Assembly: GCF_007991655.1 (NCBI RefSeq)
Contig: NZ_BJYT01000012.1
Coordinates: 62,001 to 126,000 of the forward strand
Reading direction: 5' to 3'
DNA length: 64,000 bases
Source: Segetibacter aerophilus
GTDB lineage: Bacteria; Bacteroidota; Bacteroidia; Chitinophagales; Chitinophagaceae
Below the pieces are notes generated by a model that saw only the letters and a program-made list of their open reading frames with translations, was not told where the DNA came from and ran no database searches. Position numbers and translations under genes: made by a program. This document shows, in pieces, positions 33,261 through 42,839 of this stretch; position 1 is the first letter of the stretch, and each line of letters opens with the position of its first letter.

Positions 33261-34646
33261 ATGAATAAAAAACTGATATTAATAATTGGTGGACTGATTT
33301 TGCTTATTTTAATAGTATTGGTTTTAAAAAAGAAGGGTGTAATAGGAGAGACTCCGGGTATTAAAGTAACTACCGAAAAGGTGGGCAAGCGAACTATCAT
33401 TGAGACAGTAAACGTAAGCGGCAAAGTGTACCCTGAAGTAGAAGTAAAGGTGAGTCCTGATATCAGTGGAGAGATTGTTCAGCTAAATGTTGCGGAAGGA
33501 GACAGTGTACGCAGGGGCCAGGTGTTAGCACGTATTTACGCCGATATTTATAATAGTCAAAGAGACCAGGCTGCCGCAGTCGTTACCCAATCACAGGCAC
33601 AAGTGTCAAACTCACAGGCACAATTAGGAGCGCTTAAAGCAACACTAGACCAGGCAGAAGTAACGTATAAAAGACAAAAACAATTGTTGGATGATAAGGT
33701 CATTTCAAGGGCAGAATTTGAACAGGCAGACCAGACGTTTAAAACAGCAAGGGCAAACTACAATGCAGCCGTAGAGGGAATTAAAGGCACACAAGCTTCT
33801 GTGCAAAGTGCGCGCGCTCAATTGATGAGAGCAAATAAAGATGTAGGCAGAGCAACCCTAATTGCTCCTATGGATGGGGTGGTAAGCTTGTTGGCAGTTA
33901 AAAAAGGTGAAAGGGTAGTGGGTACAGCGCAGATGGCGGGAACCGAAATGCTCCGGGTAGCTGACATGAGGGTAATGGAGGTTCGCGTAAACGTGGGTGA
34001 AAACGATATACCTAAAGTACACTTAGATGATAGCGCTTTGATTGAAGTAGACGCTTATGCAAACCGCAAGTTCCGTGGAATAGTAACAAAGATTGCAAGC
34101 AGCAATACGACAGCTGCGTCCGCCAACCAGGCTGCTTCAAGTACTGATGTTACCAATTACGAAGTGCGCATCCGCCTGCTTCCTGAAAGTTACCAGGACT
34201 TGATGAAAGAGCGCAAAGGTGGAAGTTCTCCTTTCAGACCGGGCATGAATGCCAGTGCAGACATCCAGACAAAAACTCATGTAAATGTTTTGGCCGTTCC
34301 CATTAATGCAGTAACCACCAGGGACAAGAATAGCGATAAAGCCAAGCCGGGTAAGGAAAGTAGTAGTACCGGAGAGAACAGCTCTTCTTCAACTCCTGTT
34401 AACAATGCTGATGAAATTGAGGAGGTTGTATTTTTATTGCAACCAGACAAAACAACCGTAAAAAAGGTTAAAGTAAGAACAGACATTCAGGACATTAATT
34501 ATATAGAAATCTTAGGCGGACTGGTAGGCGGTGAGGAGGTGATTACCGGTCCCTATAATGTTGTTAGTAAAACGCTGAAAGAAGGCGACAAAGTAAAAGT
34601 AGTTCCTAAAGAACAACTTTTTGAGGGTGATAAAGCGAAAGAATAA
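33261..34646 (+). CDS. Periplasmic adaptor (HlyD/MacA-like) of an efflux pump
   Basis: A 461-residue membrane fusion protein. Residues 5-23 are a membrane anchor (LILIIGGLILLILIVLVL). A biotinyl-lipoyl half follows (VSGKVYPEVEVKVSPDISG), then a long alpha-hairpin (about 95-190) rich in Gln, Ala and Ser. The second lipoyl half (RATLIAPMDGVVSLL) and a beta-barrel domain lead to a C-terminal domain ending with GEEVITGPYN. A Ser-rich linker (about residues 365-380) interrupts the C-terminal part. It links the TolC-type channel just upstream to an inner-membrane transporter, probably a MacB-type ABC pump encoded elsewhere. Confidence 0.9.
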   Translation: MNKKLILIIGGLILLILIVLVLKKKGVIGETPGIKVTTEKVGKRTIIETVNVSGKVYPEVEVKVSPDISGEIVQLNVAEGDSVRRGQVLARIYADIYNSQRDQAAAVVTQSQAQVSNSQAQLGALKATLDQAEVTYKRQKQLLDDKVISRAEFEQADQTFKTARANYNAAVEGIKGTQASVQSARAQLMRANKDVGRATLIAPMDGVVSLLAVKKGERVVGTAQMAGTEMLRVADMRVMEVRVNVGENDIPKVHLDDSALIEVDAYANRKFRGIVTKIASSNTTAASANQAASSTDVTNYEVRIRLLPESYQDLMKERKGGSSPFRPGMNASADIQTKTHVNVLAVPINAVTTRDKNSDKAKPGKESSSTGENSSSSTPVNNADEIEEVVFLLQPDKTTVKKVKVRTDIQDINYIEILGGLVGGEEVITGPYNVVSKTLKEGDKVKVVPKEQLFEGDKAKE

Positions 34647-34691
34647 ACATGAAGCGCTGCTGCCTAAGAAGCGATAATTAACCGTCTTTTG

Positions 34692-34699
34692 TATGTTTG
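34692..34699 (+). promoter_or_regulatory. Promoter -7 element for gpsA
   Basis: TATGTTTG, a full consensus match, 21 bases before the ATG at 34721. Confidence 0.6.
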
Positions 34700-34720
34700 T
34701 CTAATATTTAAAGCTCATTA

Positions 34721-35719
34721 ATGCAATTTGGAATTTTAGGCAGCGGAAGCTGGGCAACAGCTCTTGCAAAAATCCTCACCGACAACAACAATAAAATCAA
34801 TTGGTGGATTCGTAATACCGGTACTATTACACAGATACTCCAAAGAAGGCACAATCCCCACTACCTTAGTTCGGCCTATTTCAATACTTCTTTACTTACT
34901 CTACAAAACGACATTGCTGAAGTAATTGATGCCTCAGACGTTTTGGTCATAGCAATTCCTTCAGCGTTTGTTGAAAGCGCTTTTGAGAATCTTCCTGCCG
35001 ATAGCTTTGAAGGAAAAAAGGTAATATCTGCTATAAAGGGAATTTTGCCTAGCTGCAACCAGTTGCTGAACGACTACATGCACGATAGGTTTAAGGTCGA
35101 AATAGCCGCCTACTTCACTGTGCTCGGACCTTGTCATGCTGAAGAGGTGGCGTCCGAAAAGCTTTCTTACCTGACTTTCTCTGGGGTTGATGAGGACATG
35201 ACTAAGCGTATCGGCGCCCACTTTCATACTGAGTATTTAAACACGGTTGTTAATCACGACGTCATCGGGGTGCAGTATGCCGCAGTCTTAAAAAACATTT
35301 ATGCACTTGGTGCCGGCATCGCGCACGGCCTTGAGTATGGCGACAACTTCCTAAGTGTCTACATTGCGAATGCCGCAGATGAGATGGTTTCGTTTCTAAA
35401 AAAGGTCGTTGGCAACGAGGTCTGCAACCAGGTAAACTACGCTTCGTCCGTTTACCTTGGCGACTTGTTGGTTACCTGTTATAGCCTCTACAGTCGAAAT
35501 CGAACTTTTGGAAATATGTTGGGAAAAGGATATTCAGTACGTTCCGCCCAACTGGAGCTGAATATGGTTGCAGAAGGTTACAATGCCAGCAAGTGTATGT
35601 TTAAAACTAACCAGTCAGTTGGTGCGAACATGCCTATTGCAAAAACCATTTACCAGATTCTGTGGGAGCACGTTCCGGCTGAAGAAGGCTTTAGAAGAAT
35701 TGAAGAAATCCTGCTGTAA
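34721..35719 (+). CDS. gpsA: Glycerol-3-phosphate dehydrogenase [NAD(P)+]
   Basis: A 332-residue cytoplasmic enzyme that reduces dihydroxyacetone phosphate to sn-glycerol 3-phosphate for phospholipid synthesis. The N-terminal cofactor motif is GILGSGSWATALAKIL, the catalytic Lys is in YAAVLKNIYALGAGIAHGL, and LGDLLVTCYSLYSRNRTFG corresponds to the substrate-binding region. AIKGILP and LGPCHAEEVA are also typical. It has its own promoter motif, so it need not be part of the efflux operon upstream. Confidence 0.95.
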   Translation: MQFGILGSGSWATALAKILTDNNNKINWWIRNTGTITQILQRRHNPHYLSSAYFNTSLLTLQNDIAEVIDASDVLVIAIPSAFVESAFENLPADSFEGKKVISAIKGILPSCNQLLNDYMHDRFKVEIAAYFTVLGPCHAEEVASEKLSYLTFSGVDEDMTKRIGAHFHTEYLNTVVNHDVIGVQYAAVLKNIYALGAGIAHGLEYGDNFLSVYIANAADEMVSFLKKVVGNEVCNQVNYASSVYLGDLLVTCYSLYSRNRTFGNMLGKGYSVRSAQLELNMVAEGYNASKCMFKTNQSVGANMPIAKTIYQILWEHVPAEEGFRRIEEILL

Positions 35720-35728
35720 ATGTTCATA

Positions 35729-35778
35729 CCAGCAATTGTTCTCATAGCGTCATCGTTGCGTCGCAATCCCTTTATCAG
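35729..35778 (-). repeat. Dispersed intergenic repeat, long form
   Basis: CCAGCAATTGTTCTCATAGC, then CATCGTTGCGTCGCAATCC. It shares the outer flank of the copy at 7739. With the opposite copy at 35864 it encloses about 85 bp, giving a 159-bp element between convergent gpsA and hemW. Confidence 0.8.
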
Positions 35779-35863
35779 TTGTAATTCTTATCGGCTTTTT
35801 TCCACGTAGAACTGGAGGTTCCCCGTTTACGACAACTGCTGAAAAGCCCAATAAAGATGTAGG

Positions 35864-35887
35864 GTACAAGTGAGTGACACAACAATG
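35864..35887 (+). repeat. Dispersed intergenic repeat, GTGAGTGACACAACAATG variant
   Basis: GTACAAG then TGAGTGACACAACAATG, identical over 24 bases to the copy at 2004. Confidence 0.8.
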
Positions 35888-35917
35888 CCGGAATGAGTTG
35901 GATGGCTTGGACAATAA

Positions 35918-37042
35918 TTAGAGAATAAACAGATCGGCGGCTATACCGTCTGCTAATAGTTTGCCGCTCGCAGTTGTTTTCAGAAAATTGTTTTCCAAAG
36001 CAAGGTGTTGACTTGTAAGATGCGAATGGGCAGTCTTCAAAACCGTGTCATATTTGTCTTTTCCAAAATCTGCCAGCAATTTGTTCAAAGAGATACCTTC
36101 CATAGTTCGAAGGCTCGTCATGATATATTCATTCAGCTGCTGCTCGCTACTTAATACTTCTTCTTCAGCCGGTATAGTGCCTTGAGCTAAGCTTTGAATA
36201 TATAAAGCGTTGTTTGCAATATTCCATTGGCGACTACGACCATTAAAAGAATGAGCTGATGGGCCAAGCCCAATATATTGTTTTGCCTGCCAGTAACTAC
36301 TGTTGTGCTTACTTTTAAAGCCCGGTTTTGCAAAGTTTGAAATTTCGTAGTGGTCGTACCCACTCGCTTTCATCCATTCCATCAGTTGCTCGAAGTGCCT
36401 GGCCTGCTTTTCTGTATCAATATCCGCTAACTTTTTTTGACGAATTAGTTTGTCGAGTGCAGTTGCAGGCTCTACCGTAAGAGCATAGCAGGAAAGGTGG
36501 GGGATTTGTAAAGCAATCGCCGTGTCTACGTTTTTTTTCCAGTGTTCGTCGCTCAAGGTTGGAGTACCATAGATCAGATCGATAGTTAGATTGAAGAAGC
36601 CAGCGTCCTGTGCAAGGTGGATACAATTTTGAGCTTGTTCAGCATTGTGAGCCCGATTCATCCACGCGAGATCTTCTTCAAAAAAAGATTGTATTCCGAT
36701 GCTTAACCTATTGATGCCGATCTGTTTCCATTCCTGCAGCTTTTCCGGGGTAATGTCATCAGGATTTGCTTCGAGTGTAATTTCAGCGCCAGGTTCTATC
36801 GTAAATGTTTTCGACAGCTGGCTTAGCACCGCATCAATTTCGCTAGATGGCAGAATAGAAGGCGTGCCTCCTCCAAAATAAATGGTAGAAACGGGTTCAG
36901 TCACGTAATCTTTTCGCAAGTCGATCTCTTGCAGAAGAGCCGTTATAAAACTTTCCTGTAAACCTTTTGAAGTGGAGAAATGGAAGTTGCAATAGTGACA
37001 GGCTTTCTTGCAAAAAGGGATATGAATATAAACACCTGCCAT
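35918..37042 (-). CDS. hemW: Radical SAM family heme chaperone HemW
   Basis: A 374-residue radical SAM protein. The cluster cysteines are Cys11, Cys15 and Cys18 in CKKACHYC, spaced CxxxCxxC, and YFGGGTPS and ANPDDIT are typical of the HemN/HemW group. The short N-terminus before the first Cys and the missing HemN-specific N-terminal region place it with HemW, a heme-binding protein that delivers heme to respiratory enzymes, rather than with coproporphyrinogen dehydrogenase. It is divergent from the Omp85-like gene, with 37 bp between start codons. A heme biosynthesis gene (hemD) lies 3 kb away. Confidence 0.92.
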   Translation of the reverse strand: MAGVYIHIPFCKKACHYCNFHFSTSKGLQESFITALLQEIDLRKDYVTEPVSTIYFGGGTPSILPSSEIDAVLSQLSKTFTIEPGAEITLEANPDDITPEKLQEWKQIGINRLSIGIQSFFEEDLAWMNRAHNAEQAQNCIHLAQDAGFFNLTIDLIYGTPTLSDEHWKKNVDTAIALQIPHLSCYALTVEPATALDKLIRQKKLADIDTEKQARHFEQLMEWMKASGYDHYEISNFAKPGFKSKHNSSYWQAKQYIGLGPSAHSFNGRSRQWNIANNALYIQSLAQGTIPAEEEVLSSEQQLNEYIMTSLRTMEGISLNKLLADFGKDKYDTVLKTAHSHLTSQHLALENNFLKTTASGKLLADGIAADLFIL

Positions 37043-37079
37043 GTTAAGCCGGAACTTTTGTAAAATTGTTTAATTAAAG

Positions 37080-38873
37080 ATGGCAAAGTTAACCAGATAT
37101 AGAGTGACTGTAGTGATAAGCGTGTTAATGTGTGTGATCGGTTCTGGCGCTTTAAAAGCTCAAGGTAATTATCGTCTTGTTGTTCATCCAATTGATAAAG
37201 ACAGCATTTTCGTAACTGGCAATCTTGGCATAAAAACATCCTTTCTAAGCGAGTTGGAATGCAATCAATACGTCGTTAATCTTCCTGCGCTCTTGCAATC
37301 AAAGGGATACATCTCTTCGTCTGTTGACAGTCTCAATGTTGCTGGTGATCAAACAGTTATTTACCTGTTTGTGGGTGAGCAGTATAAATCGCTTAACCTT
37401 CGAGTTCGTGACCAGGACAAGCCGTATGTTCAGCAAACAGGATGGGATGACAAAAGCTTGAAGAAGCGGCTTATCCAGTTTTCCGAATATAGAATGATGA
37501 ATGATAAGTTGCTGGATTTCTTTGAGGACATTGGGTATCCATTTGCCAAAGTTTCTCTTGACAGTGTTGCTATAATGGGGAACGAAATACAGGCAGTACT
37601 GAACGTAGAAAAAGGCTTTCCCTACCGGGTAGATAGTATAAGAATGTATGGGCCTGCAAAAATTTCACGAAACTTTATTCACCGTTATCTTAATATAGAA
37701 AGAGGGTCTCTTTATAATAAAACCAAGTTTAAGAAAATAGACCAGCGCTTATTGGAACTTCCTTACCTGGAACAATCGCAACCATGGGACGTAACAATGT
37801 TGAACACCGGCAGCCTGGTTAACCTCTATTTGCAACAAAAGAAAAGTAACCAGATAAATGTACTGGCGGGCTTTCTTCCATCAAACCAGCAACTTGGGGG
37901 GAAGTTATTATTGACAGTAGATGCTAACCTACAGCTACAAAATGCTTTTGGAGGGGGCGAAAGTGTAGGATTGGTTTGGCAGCAGATCCAGCCTAAGTCG
38001 CCAAAACTTCATCTTCAATTTACCCAGCCCTATATGTTCAATTCCCCTTTTGGCGTTGATTTTCTCTTTGAATTAAATAAGAGGGATTCTAGCTTTTTGA
38101 ATATAAATGGGCAAATAGGTTTGTTGTACATGTTGTCGCCAAACCAAACTGGCAAGGTAGTGCTCCAAACGCAGCAGACCAACATACTGCAGGTAGATAC
38201 ATTTAGTGTGAAGGCGCGTAAGCAATTACCCGATATCGGAGACGTTAGCTCTTTGAACCTGGGTATTAATTACGATGTTTCGAACACCGATTATCGCTTC
38301 AATCCACGGAGAGGCAATGAGTTAACAATTTTTGCTTCGGCCGGAAATAAGACGATAAAAAAGAACAACCTCATTACCCAGATAAAGGATACTTCTTTCA
38401 ACTATAACCGGTTATATGACTCTATTAAGTTGAAAACATTTCAACTTAGGCTTACCGTTAAAGGAGCACACTTTTTCAAAACGGGTAAGCAAACCGTGCT
38501 AAAAACAGGTTTCAATGCCGGTTGGTACGAAAGCCCTAGTTACTTTAGAAATGAGCTATTTCAGATTGGGGGCTATCGCTTACTTCGGGGCTTTGATGAA
38601 GAAAGTATTTATGCAAATCGATTTGCTGTAGGTACTATCGAGTACCGGTACCTGATCGGTTTAAATTCAAACTTCTTTGTATTCTCTGATTTTGGCGTTA
38701 GCAATAATAGTATTCGAAAACAATCAAACAGCTATGCCGGGTTTGGAGGCGGACTATCCTTCCAAACTAAGGGCGGAATTTTTAATATCAGTTATGCGGT
38801 CGGAAAACGCAATGATCTCAACTTCGACATAAAACAGTCGAAGATCCATTTTGGATATGTAAGTATTTTTTAA
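37080..38873 (+). CDS. Omp85/BamA-like outer membrane protein
   Basis: A 597-residue protein with a signal peptide (about residues 1-28, ending GALKAQG), a periplasmic region with POTRA-like repeats (about 55-240) and a C-terminal beta-barrel ending in Phe (YVSIF). GGYRLLRGFDEESIYAN near residue 490 matches the conserved RGF barrel motif of the Omp85 superfamily. Its length is shorter than BamA (about 800 residues), with room for two or three POTRA domains, so it is a TamA-like or other family member rather than the main BamA. It may assemble or translocate outer-membrane proteins or lipids. Confidence 0.85.
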   Translation: MAKLTRYRVTVVISVLMCVIGSGALKAQGNYRLVVHPIDKDSIFVTGNLGIKTSFLSELECNQYVVNLPALLQSKGYISSSVDSLNVAGDQTVIYLFVGEQYKSLNLRVRDQDKPYVQQTGWDDKSLKKRLIQFSEYRMMNDKLLDFFEDIGYPFAKVSLDSVAIMGNEIQAVLNVEKGFPYRVDSIRMYGPAKISRNFIHRYLNIERGSLYNKTKFKKIDQRLLELPYLEQSQPWDVTMLNTGSLVNLYLQQKKSNQINVLAGFLPSNQQLGGKLLLTVDANLQLQNAFGGGESVGLVWQQIQPKSPKLHLQFTQPYMFNSPFGVDFLFELNKRDSSFLNINGQIGLLYMLSPNQTGKVVLQTQQTNILQVDTFSVKARKQLPDIGDVSSLNLGINYDVSNTDYRFNPRRGNELTIFASAGNKTIKKNNLITQIKDTSFNYNRLYDSIKLKTFQLRLTVKGAHFFKTGKQTVLKTGFNAGWYESPSYFRNELFQIGGYRLLRGFDEESIYANRFAVGTIEYRYLIGLNSNFFVFSDFGVSNNSIRKQSNSYAGFGGGLSFQTKGGIFNISYAVGKRNDLNFDIKQSKIHFGYVSIF

Positions 38874-38970
38874 AAAGATAATAGAGTTTACTTTGGATAT
38901 GCCTTCAAATTGCTAAATAGAGCGACCTTTTATCAGCCAAGTAATATTTTTCGCTGTCGACTCACTAAGA

Positions 38971-38978
38971 TATTTTTG
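38971..38978 (+). promoter_or_regulatory. Promoter -7 element for the DUF4271 gene
   Basis: TATTTTTG, a full consensus match, 17 bases before the TTG start at 38996. Confidence 0.6.
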
Positions 38979-38995
38979 CCCACTAATCCTGTTGA

Positions 38996-40048
38996 TTGAA
39001 AAAAATAATTTTCATACTACTTCTTTTTTTTGCCGGTTTCACTGCTTTTGCTCAAACTGATACGACATTGCCGAAGGAGCAGCCAGATACAGCAGCAACC
39101 GTAAAGCCGGTAGTAAAACCAAAACCACCGAAAAGAAGAATTTCGTTGGACTCTTTAAGAAGGAAACGATTTGCTGACAGCTTGCGCAACGCTGATACAA
39201 CATTTAGAAAAGACTCTATTGTTGCTCCTATTACCGACAGTAATCGTACCGCCATTGCAGAAACCACTAGAGCAATTGTTAAGCCCATAATTGTCAAACG
39301 TCCAATAGATACTTTTTACAGGAAGTTGTTAGACAATCCGTTTTTAAGATCCAAATCAAAACCGATTTATCTTGTTATTAATGAACGGCAAAGAATTTCA
39401 AAAGACGAAGTCTTTTATCTTCTTTTGGGACTATTGTTTTTTCTCGCCTTTATAAAACTTCTTTTTAGCAAGTATTTTCAAAATTTGTTTAGGTTATTCT
39501 TTCAGCCATCCTTCCGGCAGAAGCAAACCCGCGAACAACTTCAGCAAGGCAACCTGCCTTCGTTATTGCTAAATCTATTTTTTATACTTTCCGTAGCTGC
39601 CTATATTTCTTTTCTTTTTGTATACTATGAAATAGTTACTATTAACTTTTGGTTACTGTTGTCGTACAGTGCTATTTCATTGGCTATTTTGTACACAGGG
39701 AAGTTTATATTCTTAAGCTTTGCAGGATGGGTTTTTAATGTCAAAGAAGCTACTAGCTCCTACATTTTTGCTGTCTACCTAATCAATAAAATACTCGGTG
39801 TCATTCTTATTCCTTTTACCCTTGTTATTGCTTTTTCCCAGTCAAATATTAAAAATATTTCCATTACACTCTCCATATTGCTTATCATGCTTTTGTTTTT
39901 TTATCGCTACGTTGTGTCCTATAACCCGGTACGGAGGGAAGTAAAAGTAAGCCCATTACATTTTTTCTTTTACGTATTAGCTTTTGAAATAACCCCCCTT
40001 TTACTCATTTACAAGACGTTAATGCTTTATTTGAACAAGAGTCTTTAA
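38996..40048 (+). CDS. DUF4271 family membrane protein
   Basis: A 350-residue protein of the DUF4271 family, found in Bacteroidota beside hemD. It has a signal peptide (KKIIFILLLFFAGFTAFAQ), a Lys/Pro/Asp-rich periplasmic stretch (residues 20-125), and then about six membrane segments to the C-terminus. The start is a TTG; no ATG is available in frame before the signal peptide, and a promoter motif sits at the right distance. The function is unknown. The hemD promoter motif overlaps its stop codon, so the two genes are tightly packed and may also be co-transcribed. Confidence 0.85.
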   Translation: MKKIIFILLLFFAGFTAFAQTDTTLPKEQPDTAATVKPVVKPKPPKRRISLDSLRRKRFADSLRNADTTFRKDSIVAPITDSNRTAIAETTRAIVKPIIVKRPIDTFYRKLLDNPFLRSKSKPIYLVINERQRISKDEVFYLLLGLLFFLAFIKLLFSKYFQNLFRLFFQPSFRQKQTREQLQQGNLPSLLLNLFFILSVAAYISFLFVYYEIVTINFWLLLSYSAISLAILYTGKFIFLSFAGWVFNVKEATSSYIFAVYLINKILGVILIPFTLVIAFSQSNIKNISITLSILLIMLLFFYRYVVSYNPVRREVKVSPLHFFFYVLAFEITPLLLIYKTLMLYLNKSL

Positions 40049-40052
40049 TTTT
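40045..40052 (+). promoter_or_regulatory. Promoter -7 element for hemD
   Basis: TAATTTTG, a full consensus match that overlaps the TAA stop codon of the DUF4271 gene, 22 bases before the ATG at 40075. Confidence 0.5.
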
Positions 40053-40074
40053 GCACAATTAGAGCAGATAACGC

Positions 40075-40869
40075 ATGTTTAAAAACGGGGCTACATCCGG
40101 CAATGCCGGTAACACTATGAAAAAAATCCTGATTACTCAACCTAAACCTGAAAACGACAGGTCACCCTATTTTGAGCTTGCCAGGAAATACAATATTGAC
40201 CTTGTTTTTCATCCTTTTATTAAGTTAGAAGGCATTCCGTCAAAAGACTTCCGCAAACAAAAAATAGACATTTCTTATTATTCTGCTGTCATTTTCACCA
40301 GCCGGAATGCGATCGATCACTTCTTTCGTATTTGTGACGAAATGAAGATTAGTATTAGCCAGGATACAAAATATTTTTGCATCACTGAGGCAGTTGCCTT
40401 GTATCTGCAAAAGTTTATCCTTTATAGGAAACGAAAAGTTTTTTATGGGGCAGACGGCACTAATAAGAGTATGTTCGACGTGATTAACAAGCATAAAGAG
40501 AACGAAAAATTCCTTTATGTGTGTAGCGAGAACCAGCAGGATAATGAAATTGTGAATTGGCTTAAGAACAACAAGTGTGAATTTGCCCTTGCTTTTATGT
40601 ACCGCACTGTAAGCAACGAAATAAGCCAAATAATGGAGTCGGAGTACGACGTGATCTGCTTCTTTACTCCAAGTGGAGTTAGGAGTCTTTTTGATAATAT
40701 CCCAACTTTTAAACAAAACAACACGCTTATAGGCGCATTTGGCAACAACACAGGTAAAGCTGTAGAAGATGCTGGATTAACTTTAGAAATAAAGGCTCCG
40801 GCGCCACAGTCCCCTAGCATGGTTGCGGCTCTAGAACAGTTTTTGTCTGCCGAAGCAAAAAAGAAATAA
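40075..40869 (+). CDS. hemD: Uroporphyrinogen-III synthase
   Basis: A 264-residue protein of the HemD family, which cyclises hydroxymethylbilane to uroporphyrinogen III in heme and siroheme synthesis. The two-domain pattern is visible: an N-terminal strand KKILITQPKPEND, AVIFTSRNAIDHFF, then VICFFTPSGVRSLFDNI and IGAFGNNTGKAVEDAGL. The family is weakly conserved, so the call rests on these motifs and on the DUF4271 neighbour. The start could be the ATG at 40075 or the internal ATG at 40117 (MKKILITQ), which fits the fold better; the promoter position allows both. Confidence 0.87.
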   Translation: MFKNGATSGNAGNTMKKILITQPKPENDRSPYFELARKYNIDLVFHPFIKLEGIPSKDFRKQKIDISYYSAVIFTSRNAIDHFFRICDEMKISISQDTKYFCITEAVALYLQKFILYRKRKVFYGADGTNKSMFDVINKHKENEKFLYVCSENQQDNEIVNWLKNNKCEFALAFMYRTVSNEISQIMESEYDVICFFTPSGVRSLFDNIPTFKQNNTLIGAFGNNTGKAVEDAGLTLEIKAPAPQSPSMVAALEQFLSAEAKKK

Positions 40870-41437
40870 GTCCGTTTTAATTATCAGTAAGAGCAATTGA
40901 CGTTTTCTCTCATTTCATTTTATAAGCATTCAAGTCTTCGTGACTTTGTCACTTTACTTCGAATAGTTTTTTTTCAAAAAGTCCGATTACTGCAATTACA
41001 TCACATCCTTGGTTAACCAATTTGTACCACGAAAAAGCGTTATTAAAGCTAAAGACTGGCCAAATCTCGTCGTTTAAATCCAGTGTTTGCTCTTCTTTTA
41101 TTTTAGGGAAAAAGCACGCAAATTTGTTCAAACAAAAAGTTTGTTAAAATACCGGTTATATTGAAAACGTACTTTAAATTGTGCTTCATTTGTTTTCAAT
41201 TCATAACATCTTCCTATCAGATAGACTTCTACACATTACTCGTTACTATTGAACTGGCGTCTTAGTTTTTTGTATAATTATAATTTATAGAACGAACAAA
41301 TACAATAAACTGAAACGTGGCTCGTTTTAACACATCAAAGCTAGCGTTGTTAAAGAATTCTAATACGCTATCTTATGACAAATTTGAGTAAACTATTTTA
41401 TTACATTTGCTTTATACCTATTAATCGTTAATTATAA
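40870..41437. other. 568-bp intergenic region before gldK
   Basis: No convincing gene. A 60-codon minus-strand frame (40949-41131) begins with TTG and resembles nothing I know. A short hairpin GTGACTTTGTCAC (40940-40952), followed later by a T-run (40966-40974), could end the hemD transcript. The last 50 bases hold the gldK promoter. The rest is AT-rich and may carry regulatory sites for the gliding operon. Confidence 0.5.
41402..41409 (+). promoter_or_regulatory. Promoter -7 element of the gldKLMN operon
   Basis: TACATTTG, a full consensus match, with TTTG 15 bases upstream (41383-41386). It is 28 bases before the gldK ATG. Confidence 0.6.
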
Positions 41438-42721
41438 ATGAGAAGTCAACTCTTTGCTTTTGCAGCTCTAACAACCCTGGCAGTCGGATCTATTGGTTGT
41501 GGCAATAAAGGAAAGTCCAAAGGTATGCTAGACAATGGACAGCTAATGGGAGCATCCTATGGAAACATTAAGAGTATGGGTAAACCCATAGGTATGGTAT
41601 ATGTTCCACCTGGGACTTTTCATATGGGTCCGAGTGACGAGGACGTAAACTTCAACTTCACCGCTCGCAACAAGCAAGTATCCATCAACGGCTTTTGGAT
41701 GGATGCTACAGAAATTACAAATAATGAATATCGGCAGTTTGTTTGGTGGGTAAGAGATTCTCTTACAGCGAAAGAATTGGGATATGGAAAAGAAGTTGAC
41801 GGAAGCTTTGCCGTTGATTGGAAAAAAGTACCTACAATAAAATATAGCGATAAAGCAACTTTGGAAAAAATTTCAAAGCTGACATTAACTCCTGACAATA
41901 GACTGTACGGAAGGAATGAGATTGACCCTGAAAAGCTACTTTTCCGAGTGGAGTCTTTCAATATGAAAGAAGCCGCGAAATTGGAAAATAAGGGAAAGCC
42001 TAGAAATTCGTTTGTTGTGAAGTATGATGAGAAAGTTTATCCTGACACTTTGGTTTGGATGAGAGATTTCTCTTATTCTTACAATGAGCCGATGGCTAAG
42101 CGTTATTTCGCTCATCCCTCTTTTGGAAATTATCCTGTAGTAGGGGTAAACTGGAAACAAGCTGTAGCCTTTAGCAAATGGAGAACAAACTACATGAACA
42201 GCTATCTTGAAAGAAAGAAAATGGCTGTTGAAAGTGACTTTCGTTTACCGACAGAGGCTGAGTGGGAATACGCTGCAAGAGGTGGTCGTACGCAATCTCC
42301 TTATCCATGGGGAGGTCCTTACTTAAGAAATAAAAAAGGTTGTTTATTAGCAAACTTTAAACCTGGGCGCGGTAATTATGCTGAAGATGGTGGCTTTTAC
42401 ACTGTGAGAGCAGACGCTTATTGGCCTAATGATTACGGCCTTTACAATATGTCAGGCAACGTTGCGGAATGGACAACTTCGCTGTATTATGAAGGAAGTT
42501 ATAACTTCCAGCATGACATGAACCCTGATATCCGTTGGGATGCAAAAGATACCGATCCTCCAAGAATGAAGCGTAAAGTTTTACGTGGAGGAAGTTGGAA
42601 AGATGTTGGTTACTTTTTACAAACCGGCACCCGCTCTTATGAATACCAGGATACTTCTAAATCCTATATTGGCTTTCGTTGTGTAATTGATCTTCCGGCT
42701 TCAAATTCGAAAAGAAGATAA
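41438..42721 (+). CDS. gldK: Gliding motility / type IX secretion lipoprotein GldK
   Basis: A 427-residue lipoprotein (lipobox SIGC, acylated Cys at about 21) with a formylglycine-generating-enzyme-like (SUMF1) domain. Typical segments are GMVYVPPGTFHMGPSDED, DATEITNNEYRQFV, FRLPTEAEWEYAARGG and the C-terminal LRGGSWKDVGYFLQTGTR. GldK (PorK in Porphyromonas) forms, with GldN, the periplasmic ring under the outer membrane in the type IX secretion system. The order gldK-gldL-gldM-gldN identifies it over the paralog GldJ. As in other GldK proteins the SUMF1 domain is presumably structural and not catalytic. Confidence 0.95.
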   Translation: MRSQLFAFAALTTLAVGSIGCGNKGKSKGMLDNGQLMGASYGNIKSMGKPIGMVYVPPGTFHMGPSDEDVNFNFTARNKQVSINGFWMDATEITNNEYRQFVWWVRDSLTAKELGYGKEVDGSFAVDWKKVPTIKYSDKATLEKISKLTLTPDNRLYGRNEIDPEKLLFRVESFNMKEAAKLENKGKPRNSFVVKYDEKVYPDTLVWMRDFSYSYNEPMAKRYFAHPSFGNYPVVGVNWKQAVAFSKWRTNYMNSYLERKKMAVESDFRLPTEAEWEYAARGGRTQSPYPWGGPYLRNKKGCLLANFKPGRGNYAEDGGFYTVRADAYWPNDYGLYNMSGNVAEWTTSLYYEGSYNFQHDMNPDIRWDAKDTDPPRMKRKVLRGGSWKDVGYFLQTGTRSYEYQDTSKSYIGFRCVIDLPASNSKRR

Positions 42722-42839
42722 TCCAAGGGCATATAAAGAGAATTTTCTAAAAATTTATTACTTCAATTTAAGTGTGTAGGAGCAATACTATTCCTACATA
42801 CAATCCGTTTATTATTCTATAAAAAAATAAAAATTAAAA

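Noticed and set aside
40949-41131. 60-codon minus-strand frame in the gap before gldK
   Set aside because: It starts with TTG, has no ribosome site or promoter motif, and resembles no family. It is kept only as a note in the gap description.
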